The notes under the pieces are model-generated. The model had not been told where the DNA came from, ran no database searches, and worked only from the letters and a program-made list of their open reading frames with translations. A DNA stretch of 64,000 nucleotides from Jeongeupia chitinilytica (GTDB taxonomy: Bacteria; Pseudomonadota; Gammaproteobacteria; Burkholderiales; Chitinibacteraceae), in assembly GCF_014652315.1 (NCBI RefSeq), contig NZ_BMYO01000007.1:62001-126000 (forward strand), in the 5' to 3' direction. Below, in pieces: positions 38,862-46,908 of the stretch; within the stretch, counting starts at the first letter, position 1; each line of letters begins with the position of its first letter. A program made the translations under genes and the position numbers.

Positions 38862-39349
38862 AACAACCTCCTTCTGAAGCTATTCAGCGCTGCGTCGACA
38901 AAACGCTTGCCGTGGCCGGCAAGCGGGGAGAGCGGGCCGGCCGCAATTCGCGACCAGTTCGCCCGTATTTAATCGACAGATGATATACGCGGTTATTTTG
39001 TTGTTTGTAATGAAAAGGCTGTCTTGAAGGGTGGTGCGTTGCATACAAACACCACAATGAAGCTGGTCAGTCCTTTCGCCACGCTTTGCAGTCGGATGCA
39101 AGTATCCTCTCGGCATTGTGTTGCTTTTTCAATTGTTCGGCGCTGTATTCGACTTGCAGACCGGCGTGGACAAGCGTTGCACATCAGCCGGGCAATCGAC
39201 GTCGGCAGTAGATTCCAGGTAGTAAGGTTGACTGGCCTCGCTTGGCGCATGGCTTCGGGAGACGGTTTTTTTTCGTCGCCGGGTAGCTGCAGGTGGCAGC
39301 CTTGATTTCAGATAAAAGATGATTCCGTGTAAGACGGGAAGGGGCGGAA
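38862..39349. other. intergenic region between collar operon and autotransporter
   Basis: 488 bases with no convincing gene, visibly richer in A+T than its surroundings (for example around 38965-39060 and 39240-39350). It should hold both divergent promoters. I could not place a convincing -35/-10 pair or operator. The last bases, GGAAGGGG at about 39337, serve as the ribosome site of the autotransporter. Confidence 0.6.
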
Positions 39350-42300
39350 ATGGATAATGGCGATGTGCTCGGCGGGGCGAGGCTGCGGTGGCAAGGACTG
39401 TCCGGCGTGCTTGCGTTGATTTTGGCGCTTGTCGGCCTGGGCAGACGGATCATGCCGTTGACCGGCTCGGTGGCAGGCATGTTTCGCCGATCGCGGCTGG
39501 CCTGCTTGGCGGGACTGATGATAGGCCTGTCGTCGTCCATGGTTGCTGCCGCACCCTGCTCGTTTACGTGGAATATCACCAATGACGGACGAACCGGCTC
39601 TTACGCTCACCTGTTTAGCCTAGGTGAGGCTTCGGCATGTCTTTCGGGCGATGGTCCCTACACCGGAAATGCCGCTGCTCCCGATGGTGGTACTGGCGAC
39701 CAGCCCGCGGAAGGTGGCGGCGTCAAGGGGGTCGACTGGCAGAATCTGTCCAATACTGTGTACTACACGCCGCCCAGCCCTAACTATACCGGCACGAATA
39801 ACGTGATCTGGTATGACGTGAACTATCGGCCGATCACGGTCACCATCAACGTGACCGGCGCCGCTCCCACATTGGGATCGGTCTCCCCGACCTCCGGCCC
39901 GAGTACTGGTGGCACCAGCGTGACGATTAATGGCACCAATCTTTCGGGTGCAACTTTGGTCAAATTCGGTAGTAACACCGGTTCGATTACCGCCACCACT
40001 TCAACGTCGGTGACCGCGACGTCGCCAGCCGGTTCGGGCACGGTCAACATCAGCGTGACGACGCCCGGCGGCACCGCTACGTTGACGAATGCGTTCACCT
40101 ACACCGCGCCCGTACCGACCGTTTCCAGTGTTTCCCCCAACTCCGGCCCGACCGCCGGCGGCACCAGCGTCACAATCAGCGGTACCGGCTTCAACGGTGC
40201 GACTGCGGTCAAGTTCGGTGCGACGAATGCCGGATCGGTTAGCGTCAACAGCGATACCTCGATTACCGCGACATCACCGGCCGGTTCGGGCACCGTCGAC
40301 ATCACCGTGACGACGCCCGGCGGCACCAGCACGACCAGTGCAGCGGATCAGTTCACCTATGTAGCAGCCCCGGTCGCCGGCAGTGCCAATGCCACTGTGA
40401 GCCATGGCAGCAGCAGCAATACGATTACCCTGAACCTTTCCGGCGGAACCGCGACCAGCGTGGCCGTTGGCACGCAAGCGGCACACGGCACCGCGACCGC
40501 GGCCGGCACCACGATCAGCTATACCCCGGTCTCGTCGTACTCCGGGACCGACAGTTTCACCTATACCGCGACCAATGCCAGCGGTACGTCGGCACCGGCA
40601 ACGGTCTCCGTCACTGTCAGCGACGCGACGATCAGCTACGCGCCCACGCCCAACAACGGCACGGTCGGCGTGGCGTACAGCCAGTCGTTGGGCGGGGCGA
40701 GTGGTGGCACGGCACCTTATATCTACACTCTGGAAACCGGCAGCCTGCCGGCAGGGCTGACCTTGGCCAGCAACGGTCTGCTGTCGGGTACGCCTACCGG
40801 GCACGGCACCTTCAACTTCACGATCAAGGCAACCGACAGCAGTACCGGCAACGGGCCGTTCAACAAGATCACGACGGGTTTGTCGATGACGATCAGCTCG
40901 CCGACGATTTCGCTCAATCCGACCACGCTGGCATCGGCCACGGTGGCAACGTCCTACAGCGGGGCCGTCTCCGCGTCGGGCGGGGTCGGGCCTTATACCT
41001 ACACGCTCAATTCCGGCGCGTTGCCGCCAGGTTTGAGCCTGAACGTCAGTACCGGCGGCATCAGCGGTACGCCGACTGCCGGCGGCACGTACAACTTCCA
41101 GCTCAAGGCGACCGATAGCGCGAGCGGTGGCCCGTACAACGGCATTCAGTCCTACACGCTGACCGTCGGGGCAGCGACGATTTCGGTTTCGCCGACCAGT
41201 CTGTCGGCGGCCACGGTGGCGGCCGGCTACAACCAGACGGTTTCGGCCAGCGGCGGTACCGCGCCGTACAGCTATGCGGTAACGGCCGGCGCCTTGCCGG
41301 CCGGTCTGAGCCTGAATACGGCCAACGGCACGCTTAGCGGCACGCCGACGGCGGCCGGTGCGTTCAATTTCACGATCGAGGCCACCGACAGCAGTACCGG
41401 CACCGGTGCGCCGTACAAGAACAGCCGCGCCTATACCCTGAACGTCAACGCGCCCACCTTGGCGTTGAGCCCGCCCGGCGGCACCGCGTTCAACGGCAAC
41501 GTCGGGACCGGCTTCAGCCAGCCCTTTACCGTCTCCGGCGGGGTGGCGCCGTACCAGTTCGCCACACTGTCGGTGACCGGTGGCACGATGCCGACCGGGC
41601 TGGGCTTCAATACCGCGACCGGCGTCTTGTCCGGTACGCCAACCAGCGCCGGTACCGTGGCGTTCGACATCACCGGTTCCGACAGCACCGGCGGCGCCGG
41701 CTCGACCCCGGTCACCCACTCGTACACGCTGACGGTGGCTGCGCCGACGCTGGTACTGTCGCCGGGTACACTGCCGAATACGGTCCAGGGCACGGCGTAC
41801 AACCAGCCGCTGAGTACGGCGGGCGGCAGCGCGCCCTACAGTTATGCGGTGACAACCGGCAGCCTGCCGAGCGGGCTGACGCTGAGCAGTGCGGGTGTGC
41901 TGTCCGGTACGCCGACGGCGACCGGCAGCTCGACCTTCACCATCACCGCGACCGATGCCCACGCGTTCACGACCAGCCGTAGCTACAGCATCTTGACCAA
42001 TCCGGCCGTGCCGGTGGCCGGCCCGGTCAGCGCAACCGTGCCGTGGAATACCGCAACGCCGATCGATCTGGCGGCGGTGATGACCGGTGGGCCGGCGAGC
42101 AGCGTGACGGTCAGCACGGCACCGGGGCACGGCAGCGTGACGATCAGCGGTTCCGTGGCGACGTATACGCCGGCGCCGGGGTACTCGGGCAGCGACAGCT
42201 TTGCTTACACCGCGACCAACGTCAGCGGCGTCTCGGTGGCGATCGTCAGCATCACGGTCAATCCGCAAGGCGTTGTCGCCGGCGCGGTCACCAGTACCGT

Positions 42301-44239
42301 TGCGTTCAACAGCAGTGCGAACCCGATCGCCCTCAACCTGAGCGGTGGCGCAGTCACCAGTGTTGCCGTCGCCACGGCGCCGGCGCACGGCACCGCCACC
42401 GTCAGCGGCACGACCATCAGCTATACGCCGACGGCGGGTTACACCGGCACGGACAGCTTCACCTACACCGGCACCAACGCCAGCGGTACGTCGGCACCGG
42501 CCAAGGTCGACATCGTCGTCAACCCGCCGGTACCGGCGCCGCAGCCAATGGCGGCAACGATTCCGGCCAACAGCGGCGCGACCGTAATCGCATTGCAGAT
42601 CGATGGCGGCCCGGCCACCAGCATCACCGTGGTGACGCCGCCGCAGAACGGCAAGCTGACGCTGATCGGCCTCGGTGCCAACCGTCAGGTGCTCGGAAGC
42701 ATGACGGCGCCGGGCAGCGTTCAGCCGGCGGTGAGTTACACCCCGAATCCGGGCTTTGCCGGCACCGACAGCTTCAGCTACACCGCGACCAACGCCGCAG
42801 GGACCTCGGCTGCGGCCACGGTAACGCTGCAGGTGACACCGCCGGCGCCGGTTCTCGCACCGGTCAGCGCGACCACGGTGTCCGGTGCGCCGGTCACCCT
42901 CGACGTGACCGCGCAGGCGACCGGCGGCCCGTTCACCGGTCTCGCCATCGTCACGCCGCCGGCTGATGGTACGGCCGAAGTGCGCGGGATGAGCATCGTC
43001 TATACCCCGGGGCCGACGTTCGCCGGCGTGGTCACGATCGGCTATGCACTGAGCAATGCCTGGGGCACGGCCCAGGGCACGGCGACGGTCACCGTCAATG
43101 CCCGTCCGGATCCGTCGAAAGACGCGGAAGTGACCGGGCTGCTGTCGGCACAGACCGAGGCGACGCGGCGCTTTGCCCGTGTGCAGCTCGACAATTTCAG
43201 TCGCCGGCTGGAAAGCCTGCACGGCAAGGGCTGGGGCGAGTCGGACTTCGGTCTGAGTGCCAACTCCTTCGGCCTGCACGCCGATCGCGACGCCGACCGC
43301 AATGCGCGGCGCAACCCGGCCCGACTGGCCGATGCGTCGGGCCGCAACGCGACGAAGACCGACGCCGGCGAGGGCGAGGGCGGCAACAAGGAGGTCCAGC
43401 GCGACGAGCTGGCGTTCTGGATCGGCGGTGCGCTCAACTTCGGCCGTCGCGATGCCGAAACCGGTCAGGACAAGTTCCGTTTCAGTACCGACGGCATCAG
43501 CATCGGCGGCGACTACCGCGTCAACGATCTGCTTTCGATCGGGGCCGGCGGCGGTTTCGCCCGCGATGTCAGCGATGTCGGCGACAACGGCTCGAAGAGC
43601 GAGGGCCGCAGCGGCGTCGTCGCGGTTTACGGCACGCTGCGTCCGACCGAGTCGATGTTCGTCGACGGCATGCTCGGCTACGGCTGGCTGAACTTCGATC
43701 TGGACCGCTACATCACCGGCAACGGCGGCTTTGCCTCGGGCTCGCGTGACGGCAGCCAGCTGTTCGGCCTGCTTGCCGCCGGTTATGAGTACCGCAACGG
43801 AACGTGGCTGATCTCGCCATACGGCCGCATCGACCTGATGTCGGCGACGCTGGACGCCTATACCGAGTCGGCGGCAGGTCTGAATGCCCTGCGCTACGGC
43901 GAGCAGAAGGTGAGGATGACGACCGGCAAGCTCGGCCTGCGGGGAGAGACCAGCTTCGACGTCCCGGTCGGCAAACTCATGCCGCGGCTGCGGATCGAGT
44001 ACCAGCACCAGTTCGAAGGCAGCGACGATGCGCGCATGGGCTATGCCGACCTCGCGGCCTACGGTTTGGGCTATGTGGCGCATCTGGTGCCGATGGAGCA
44101 GAACCAGTGGATCATCGAGTTTGGCGGCAAACTGGCGTTGCGTGACCAGCTGACGCTGTCGCTCGATTACAGCAGCACGCTCAACAACAGCTCGGGCTAT
44201 GAGCAGGCGGTCCGGTTGATGCTCGGCGTGCCGTTCTGA
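39350..44239 (+). CDS. giant Ig-repeat autotransporter adhesin
   Basis: 1,629 residues. N-terminal signal region with two hydrophobic stretches (LSGVLALILALVGLG; LACLAGLMIGLSSSMVAAA). Then ~165-330 two IPT/TIG domains (SVSPTSGPSTGGTSVTI); ~345-425 one cadherin-like Ig repeat (YSGTDSFTYTATNASG); ~430-885 five He_PIG putative-Ig repeats (GSLPAGLTLASNGLLSGTPT type); ~890-1260 four more cadherin-like repeats; a charged linker; and an outer-membrane autotransporter barrel at ~1350-1629 ending GVPF. The passenger is all Ig-type, unlike the usual beta-helix. ATG 39350 has AAGGGG upstream; 39479 would give a classical signal peptide. Confidence 0.9.
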   Translation: MDNGDVLGGARLRWQGLSGVLALILALVGLGRRIMPLTGSVAGMFRRSRLACLAGLMIGLSSSMVAAAPCSFTWNITNDGRTGSYAHLFSLGEASACLSGDGPYTGNAAAPDGGTGDQPAEGGGVKGVDWQNLSNTVYYTPPSPNYTGTNNVIWYDVNYRPITVTINVTGAAPTLGSVSPTSGPSTGGTSVTINGTNLSGATLVKFGSNTGSITATTSTSVTATSPAGSGTVNISVTTPGGTATLTNAFTYTAPVPTVSSVSPNSGPTAGGTSVTISGTGFNGATAVKFGATNAGSVSVNSDTSITATSPAGSGTVDITVTTPGGTSTTSAADQFTYVAAPVAGSANATVSHGSSSNTITLNLSGGTATSVAVGTQAAHGTATAAGTTISYTPVSSYSGTDSFTYTATNASGTSAPATVSVTVSDATISYAPTPNNGTVGVAYSQSLGGASGGTAPYIYTLETGSLPAGLTLASNGLLSGTPTGHGTFNFTIKATDSSTGNGPFNKITTGLSMTISSPTISLNPTTLASATVATSYSGAVSASGGVGPYTYTLNSGALPPGLSLNVSTGGISGTPTAGGTYNFQLKATDSASGGPYNGIQSYTLTVGAATISVSPTSLSAATVAAGYNQTVSASGGTAPYSYAVTAGALPAGLSLNTANGTLSGTPTAAGAFNFTIEATDSSTGTGAPYKNSRAYTLNVNAPTLALSPPGGTAFNGNVGTGFSQPFTVSGGVAPYQFATLSVTGGTMPTGLGFNTATGVLSGTPTSAGTVAFDITGSDSTGGAGSTPVTHSYTLTVAAPTLVLSPGTLPNTVQGTAYNQPLSTAGGSAPYSYAVTTGSLPSGLTLSSAGVLSGTPTATGSSTFTITATDAHAFTTSRSYSILTNPAVPVAGPVSATVPWNTATPIDLAAVMTGGPASSVTVSTAPGHGSVTISGSVATYTPAPGYSGSDSFAYTATNVSGVSVAIVSITVNPQGVVAGAVTSTVAFNSSANPIALNLSGGAVTSVAVATAPAHGTATVSGTTISYTPTAGYTGTDSFTYTGTNASGTSAPAKVDIVVNPPVPAPQPMAATIPANSGATVIALQIDGGPATSITVVTPPQNGKLTLIGLGANRQVLGSMTAPGSVQPAVSYTPNPGFAGTDSFSYTATNAAGTSAAATVTLQVTPPAPVLAPVSATTVSGAPVTLDVTAQATGGPFTGLAIVTPPADGTAEVRGMSIVYTPGPTFAGVVTIGYALSNAWGTAQGTATVTVNARPDPSKDAEVTGLLSAQTEATRRFARVQLDNFSRRLESLHGKGWGESDFGLSANSFGLHADRDADRNARRNPARLADASGRNATKTDAGEGEGGNKEVQRDELAFWIGGALNFGRRDAETGQDKFRFSTDGISIGGDYRVNDLLSIGAGGGFARDVSDVGDNGSKSEGRSGVVAVYGTLRPTESMFVDGMLGYGWLNFDLDRYITGNGGFASGSRDGSQLFGLLAAGYEYRNGTWLISPYGRIDLMSATLDAYTESAAGLNALRYGEQKVRMTTGKLGLRGETSFDVPVGKLMPRLRIEYQHQFEGSDDARMGYADLAAYGLGYVAHLVPMEQNQWIIEFGGKLALRDQLTLSLDYSSTLNNSSGYEQAVRLMLGVPF

Positions 44240-44268
44240 CCCGCATTGCCGCGTGACCTGATCCCTCG

Positions 44269-44297
44269 CAGCCCGGCTCACCCCGGGCTGTTTTTTT
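44269..44297 (+). terminator. intrinsic terminator of the autotransporter
   Basis: CAGCCCGG (44269-44276) and CCGGGCTG (44283-44290), then seven T (44291-44297). Confidence 0.93.
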
Positions 44298-44404
44298 GCG
44301 CCGCGCCCGTGCGGCAGGCGCGGCTGCGTTGCCAATAATCCCCATGCCCCGACGATGACGGCTGGTTAGACTGTGGACGAAGGCATTGCAAAAAGGAGAA
44401 ACCG

Positions 44405-45418
44405 ATGACTCGAACCATGCTGTCGGTCCTGCTGGGTGCAGGGCTGGTTCTGGGCGGTTGCACGACGCTGCCGGCACCGTCCGCCGCCGAGCCGGCGTCG
44501 GCAACGTCGTTTCCGAGTGCGCCGGGGGGCGAGCTGGTCATCATGGGCTCGCTCGCGTACCGCGCGCGGATCGCGTTGCCCGAGAGTGCGGTGGCCGTGC
44601 TGGAAGTCCGCGACCTGATTTCCGGGCAGGTGGTTGCCGAACAACGCATCGAACTCAAGGGCAAACAGGTACCGGTGCCGATGCTGCTGACGGTTCCGAA
44701 CGGCGCGCTGAGGGCCGACGGCGATTACGAGGTGCGCGGCGGGATCAAGCAGGGCGGACAACCGGTCTGGGTGAGCGCGCCGGTGCCGTTGTCGCAACAG
44801 GCCGGAACGCTGCAACTGGGAACGGTCCAGCTGCAGCCGCACGAGGCACTGGCGTTCGCCAGCCGCCTGCAATGCGGCGATCAGCAGATCGATGCCGGTT
44901 TCAAGGGAGACACGATGGTGCTGCAGGCCGGCCAGAAGCGCTTTGCCCTGACGCAGGTCCGGACCGCGTCGGGCGCCAAGTACGTCGCCGACAGCGACGC
45001 GCAGACCTGGTTCTGGTCCAAGGGGCAGGGCGGCATGCTGCAGTTGAACGGGAAACAGTACCCCGAGTGCACACCGGTGAAGCAGGAGGTCAGGGGCATG
45101 AATGCTGCGATGCTGCAGGGCGCCGAGTGGCGCGTGGTCGACGCCGGGCCTCGACCGGCAACGCTGAACTTTGCGCCCGACGGCCGCATCACCGGCGTTG
45201 CCGGCTGCAACCGCTACTTCGGCCAGTACACGCAAAACGGCGACGCGCTGACCTTCTCGCAGGTCGCGGCGACGCGAATGGGGTGCGATGCCGCGGTGAT
45301 GAAGCAGGAAGCGGCCTTCCTGAAAACGCTGAATCAGGTGCAGCGCTTTTCGATCGCCGCCGACGGCACGCTGACGCTACACGCGGGTGGCGCGGCGGCC
45401 ATCGTGGCGCGTCGTTGA
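44405..45418 (+). CDS. lipoprotein with YbaY, MliC and META domains
   Basis: 337 residues. The lipobox LGGC (LSVLLGAGLVLGGCTT) gives a lipid-anchored mature protein from Cys ~19. Residues ~45-140 resemble the YbaY/YscW domain (IALPESAVAVLEVRDLISG). Residues ~150-225 are an MliC lysozyme-inhibitor domain (LQCGDQQIDAGF, GAKYVADSD, GMLQLNGKQYPECTP). Residues ~235-337 are an HslJ/META domain (WRVVDAGPRPATLNFAPDGRI, AGCNRYFGQY, TRMGCDAAVM). The three occur separately in E. coli. A role in envelope stress and lysozyme defence is inferred. AAAAGGAGA precedes the ATG. Confidence 0.88.
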   Translation: MTRTMLSVLLGAGLVLGGCTTLPAPSAAEPASATSFPSAPGGELVIMGSLAYRARIALPESAVAVLEVRDLISGQVVAEQRIELKGKQVPVPMLLTVPNGALRADGDYEVRGGIKQGGQPVWVSAPVPLSQQAGTLQLGTVQLQPHEALAFASRLQCGDQQIDAGFKGDTMVLQAGQKRFALTQVRTASGAKYVADSDAQTWFWSKGQGGMLQLNGKQYPECTPVKQEVRGMNAAMLQGAEWRVVDAGPRPATLNFAPDGRITGVAGCNRYFGQYTQNGDALTFSQVAATRMGCDAAVMKQEAAFLKTLNQVQRFSIAADGTLTLHAGGAAAIVARR

Positions 45419-45564
45419 GCGCACACGTTCGCTGTGCTGGCGGCCTACGCGTCTTCGGCGCAGGCTATCCCGTTACCAGCAAGTGCGTGCATCAAGCTGC
45501 AACCGCAGTCGGTGACGGGGTGTACTGCGCCGTCCTGCCGGAACGGTAGCGACAGCCGTCCGGC

Positions 45565-45624
45565 GCGGGAGTGCGTTGGCGACGGAGCCGCTGCGGCAAT
45601 GCCGCTGCCGTTGCGCACTCCCGC
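45565..45624. repeat. long imperfect hairpin upstream of LOG gene
   Basis: GCGGGAGTGCG (45565-45575) pairs exactly with CGCACTCCCGC (45614-45624). Inside, CGACGG (45580-45585) pairs with CCGTTG (45608-45613, one G-U), and GCGGC/GCCGC (45593-45605) closes the tip. It lies in the 374-base gap (45419-45792) between the lipoprotein and LOG genes, which otherwise shows no supported gene. Possible structured RNA. Confidence 0.45.
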
Positions 45625-45792
45625 TGCGGCATCGCGTTGTGCAGCGCGCAATCTGCTACCATAACCGCCCCTTCAACTGCGCTGCCGCTCCGGCTGGCTG
45701 GTGGCGGTTCGGGCTGGCTTTTTTCAAGATTTCCCTTTTGTGAAGAAAGGGTTGCGTTTAAGTTTCATACTTTGGATGCACTGCAGAGCGAT

Positions 45793-46521
45793 ATGGATCA
45801 AATCGTAAAATCCGATACTCCGGCCGACAGCGAAGCCACATTGCGCCTGGTCACGGGCGCGGTACTCAAGTTGTGGGATGTCGTCGACGATCTGTCGAAG
45901 TTGCGTCCGCAACATACGCCGCATTATCACGTGACGATCTTCGGCTCGGCCCGGATCGAAGAAGCCACGCCCGCCTACGAGGCGGTGAAGCAGCTGGCAG
46001 CCGAACTGGCCGCAATGGGTTGCCGCATCGTCACCGGTGGCGGTCCGGGCCTGATGCAGGCCGCCAACGAAGGCGCCCGCGAAGGCGCGCCGGACAAGCC
46101 CGAAGCATCGGTCGGCATCCGCATCGATCTCGACTTCGAACAGCACGTCAACGATTTCGTCGGTCGGGTGTTCGAGCACAAGACCTTCTTCTCGCGTCTG
46201 CACCACTTCATCCTGCGCTCGAACGCGTTCATCGTCACGCCAGGCGGCGTCGGCACGCTGCTGGAGCTGGCGATGGTCTGGCAGCTGCTGCAGGTCCGCA
46301 AGCTGTACGGTACGCCGCTGATCCTCGTCGGCGATATGTGGCACGAGCTGGTCGACTGGGCCAAGCGCTACATGGTCGACAACGGCGCCGGTCTCGCCAG
46401 CGGTGTGGACATGCAGATTCCGGTCGTGGTCGACACGATCGAAGACGCGGTCCACCTGATGCGCGAACACCATGCCAAGTGGCTGGCCGAAGGTCAGCCG
46501 AACGGTGCCGCCTCCGAATGA
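45793..46521 (+). CDS. LOG family (Rossmann nucleotide-binding) protein
   Basis: 242 residues. VTIFGSARIEEATPAY, IVTGGGPGLMQAANEGA and the signature PGGVGTLLEL place it in the LOG/lysine-decarboxylase-like family, whose members cleave nucleoside 5'-monophosphates to base and ribose phosphate. The Arg and Glu of the active site are within the two motifs. The ATG at 45793 gives MDQIVKSDTP; the ribosome site is weak (GCAGAG). The small exported-protein gene overlaps its stop (ATGA). Confidence 0.88.
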   Translation: MDQIVKSDTPADSEATLRLVTGAVLKLWDVVDDLSKLRPQHTPHYHVTIFGSARIEEATPAYEAVKQLAAELAAMGCRIVTGGGPGLMQAANEGAREGAPDKPEASVGIRIDLDFEQHVNDFVGRVFEHKTFFSRLHHFILRSNAFIVTPGGVGTLLELAMVWQLLQVRKLYGTPLILVGDMWHELVDWAKRYMVDNGAGLASGVDMQIPVVVDTIEDAVHLMREHHAKWLAEGQPNGAASE

Positions 46522-46823
46522 AATGCCGGATGATGGTGCTGGCGCTGTTGCTGGCCGGCCCGGCTTGGGCGACCAGCGGCGATGCCTGGAAGGCGACCGC
46601 CGGCGTCGCCCGCGACGCCTGCGCATCGGCCGCGCGCGCGGCCGGCTACAAGCAGCTGAAGTTTCCCAGCCCGTATCAGGCCAGCAGCGGCGGCGTGACC
46701 TGGTTTCTCAACGGCCTGAAGAAGGGGGCACCGGAACGCCAGCTGCTGTACTGCCGCTACGATGGCATGCGCGGTCGGGTCGAGGCGCTGCTCGCCTACG
46801 TGGCCGACTACACGCCGGACTGA
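46518..46823 (+). CDS. small exported protein, unknown
   Basis: 101 residues. The N-terminus (MMVLALLLAGPAWATSG) is a signal peptide. The mature part has two Cys (RDACASAARAAGYK and LLYCRYDGM), which may form a disulfide. No family recognised. ATG 46518 overlaps the LOG stop codon, so it is co-translated. Terminator follows at 46835. Confidence 0.7.
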   Translation: MKCRMMVLALLLAGPAWATSGDAWKATAGVARDACASAARAAGYKQLKFPSPYQASSGGVTWFLNGLKKGAPERQLLYCRYDGMRGRVEALLAYVADYTPD

Positions 46824-46834
46824 TGCGGCAGCAG

Positions 46835-46880
46835 CCGGCAACAAAAAAGCCCGTCCAACGACGGGCTTTTTTGTTGCCGG
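46835..46880. terminator. strong bidirectional terminator
   Basis: A 20-bp stem: arms 46835-46854 and 46861-46880 (CCGGCAACAAAAAAGCCCGT and its complement) around a 6-base loop, with T6 in the 3' arm on both strands. It separates the LOG pair from the convergent mltD-type gene. Confidence 0.95.
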
Positions 46881-46908
46881 ATCACGCTCCCGGCTGCAGC
46901 GGCAGCGG

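Noticed and set aside
39245..39262. Sigma-54 promoter before the autotransporter (TGGCGC-N5-TTCG)
   Set aside because: The -12 GC dinucleotide is absent.
40274..44335. A 1,353-codon open frame on the minus strand opposite the autotransporter
   Set aside because: Arg/Gly/Ala/Asp-rich shadow of a repetitive high-GC gene, with no recognisable fold or ribosome site.
45445..45651. A 68-codon minus-strand frame in the gap before the LOG gene
   Set aside because: No ribosome site or homology pattern, and it is composed largely of the long hairpin sequence.
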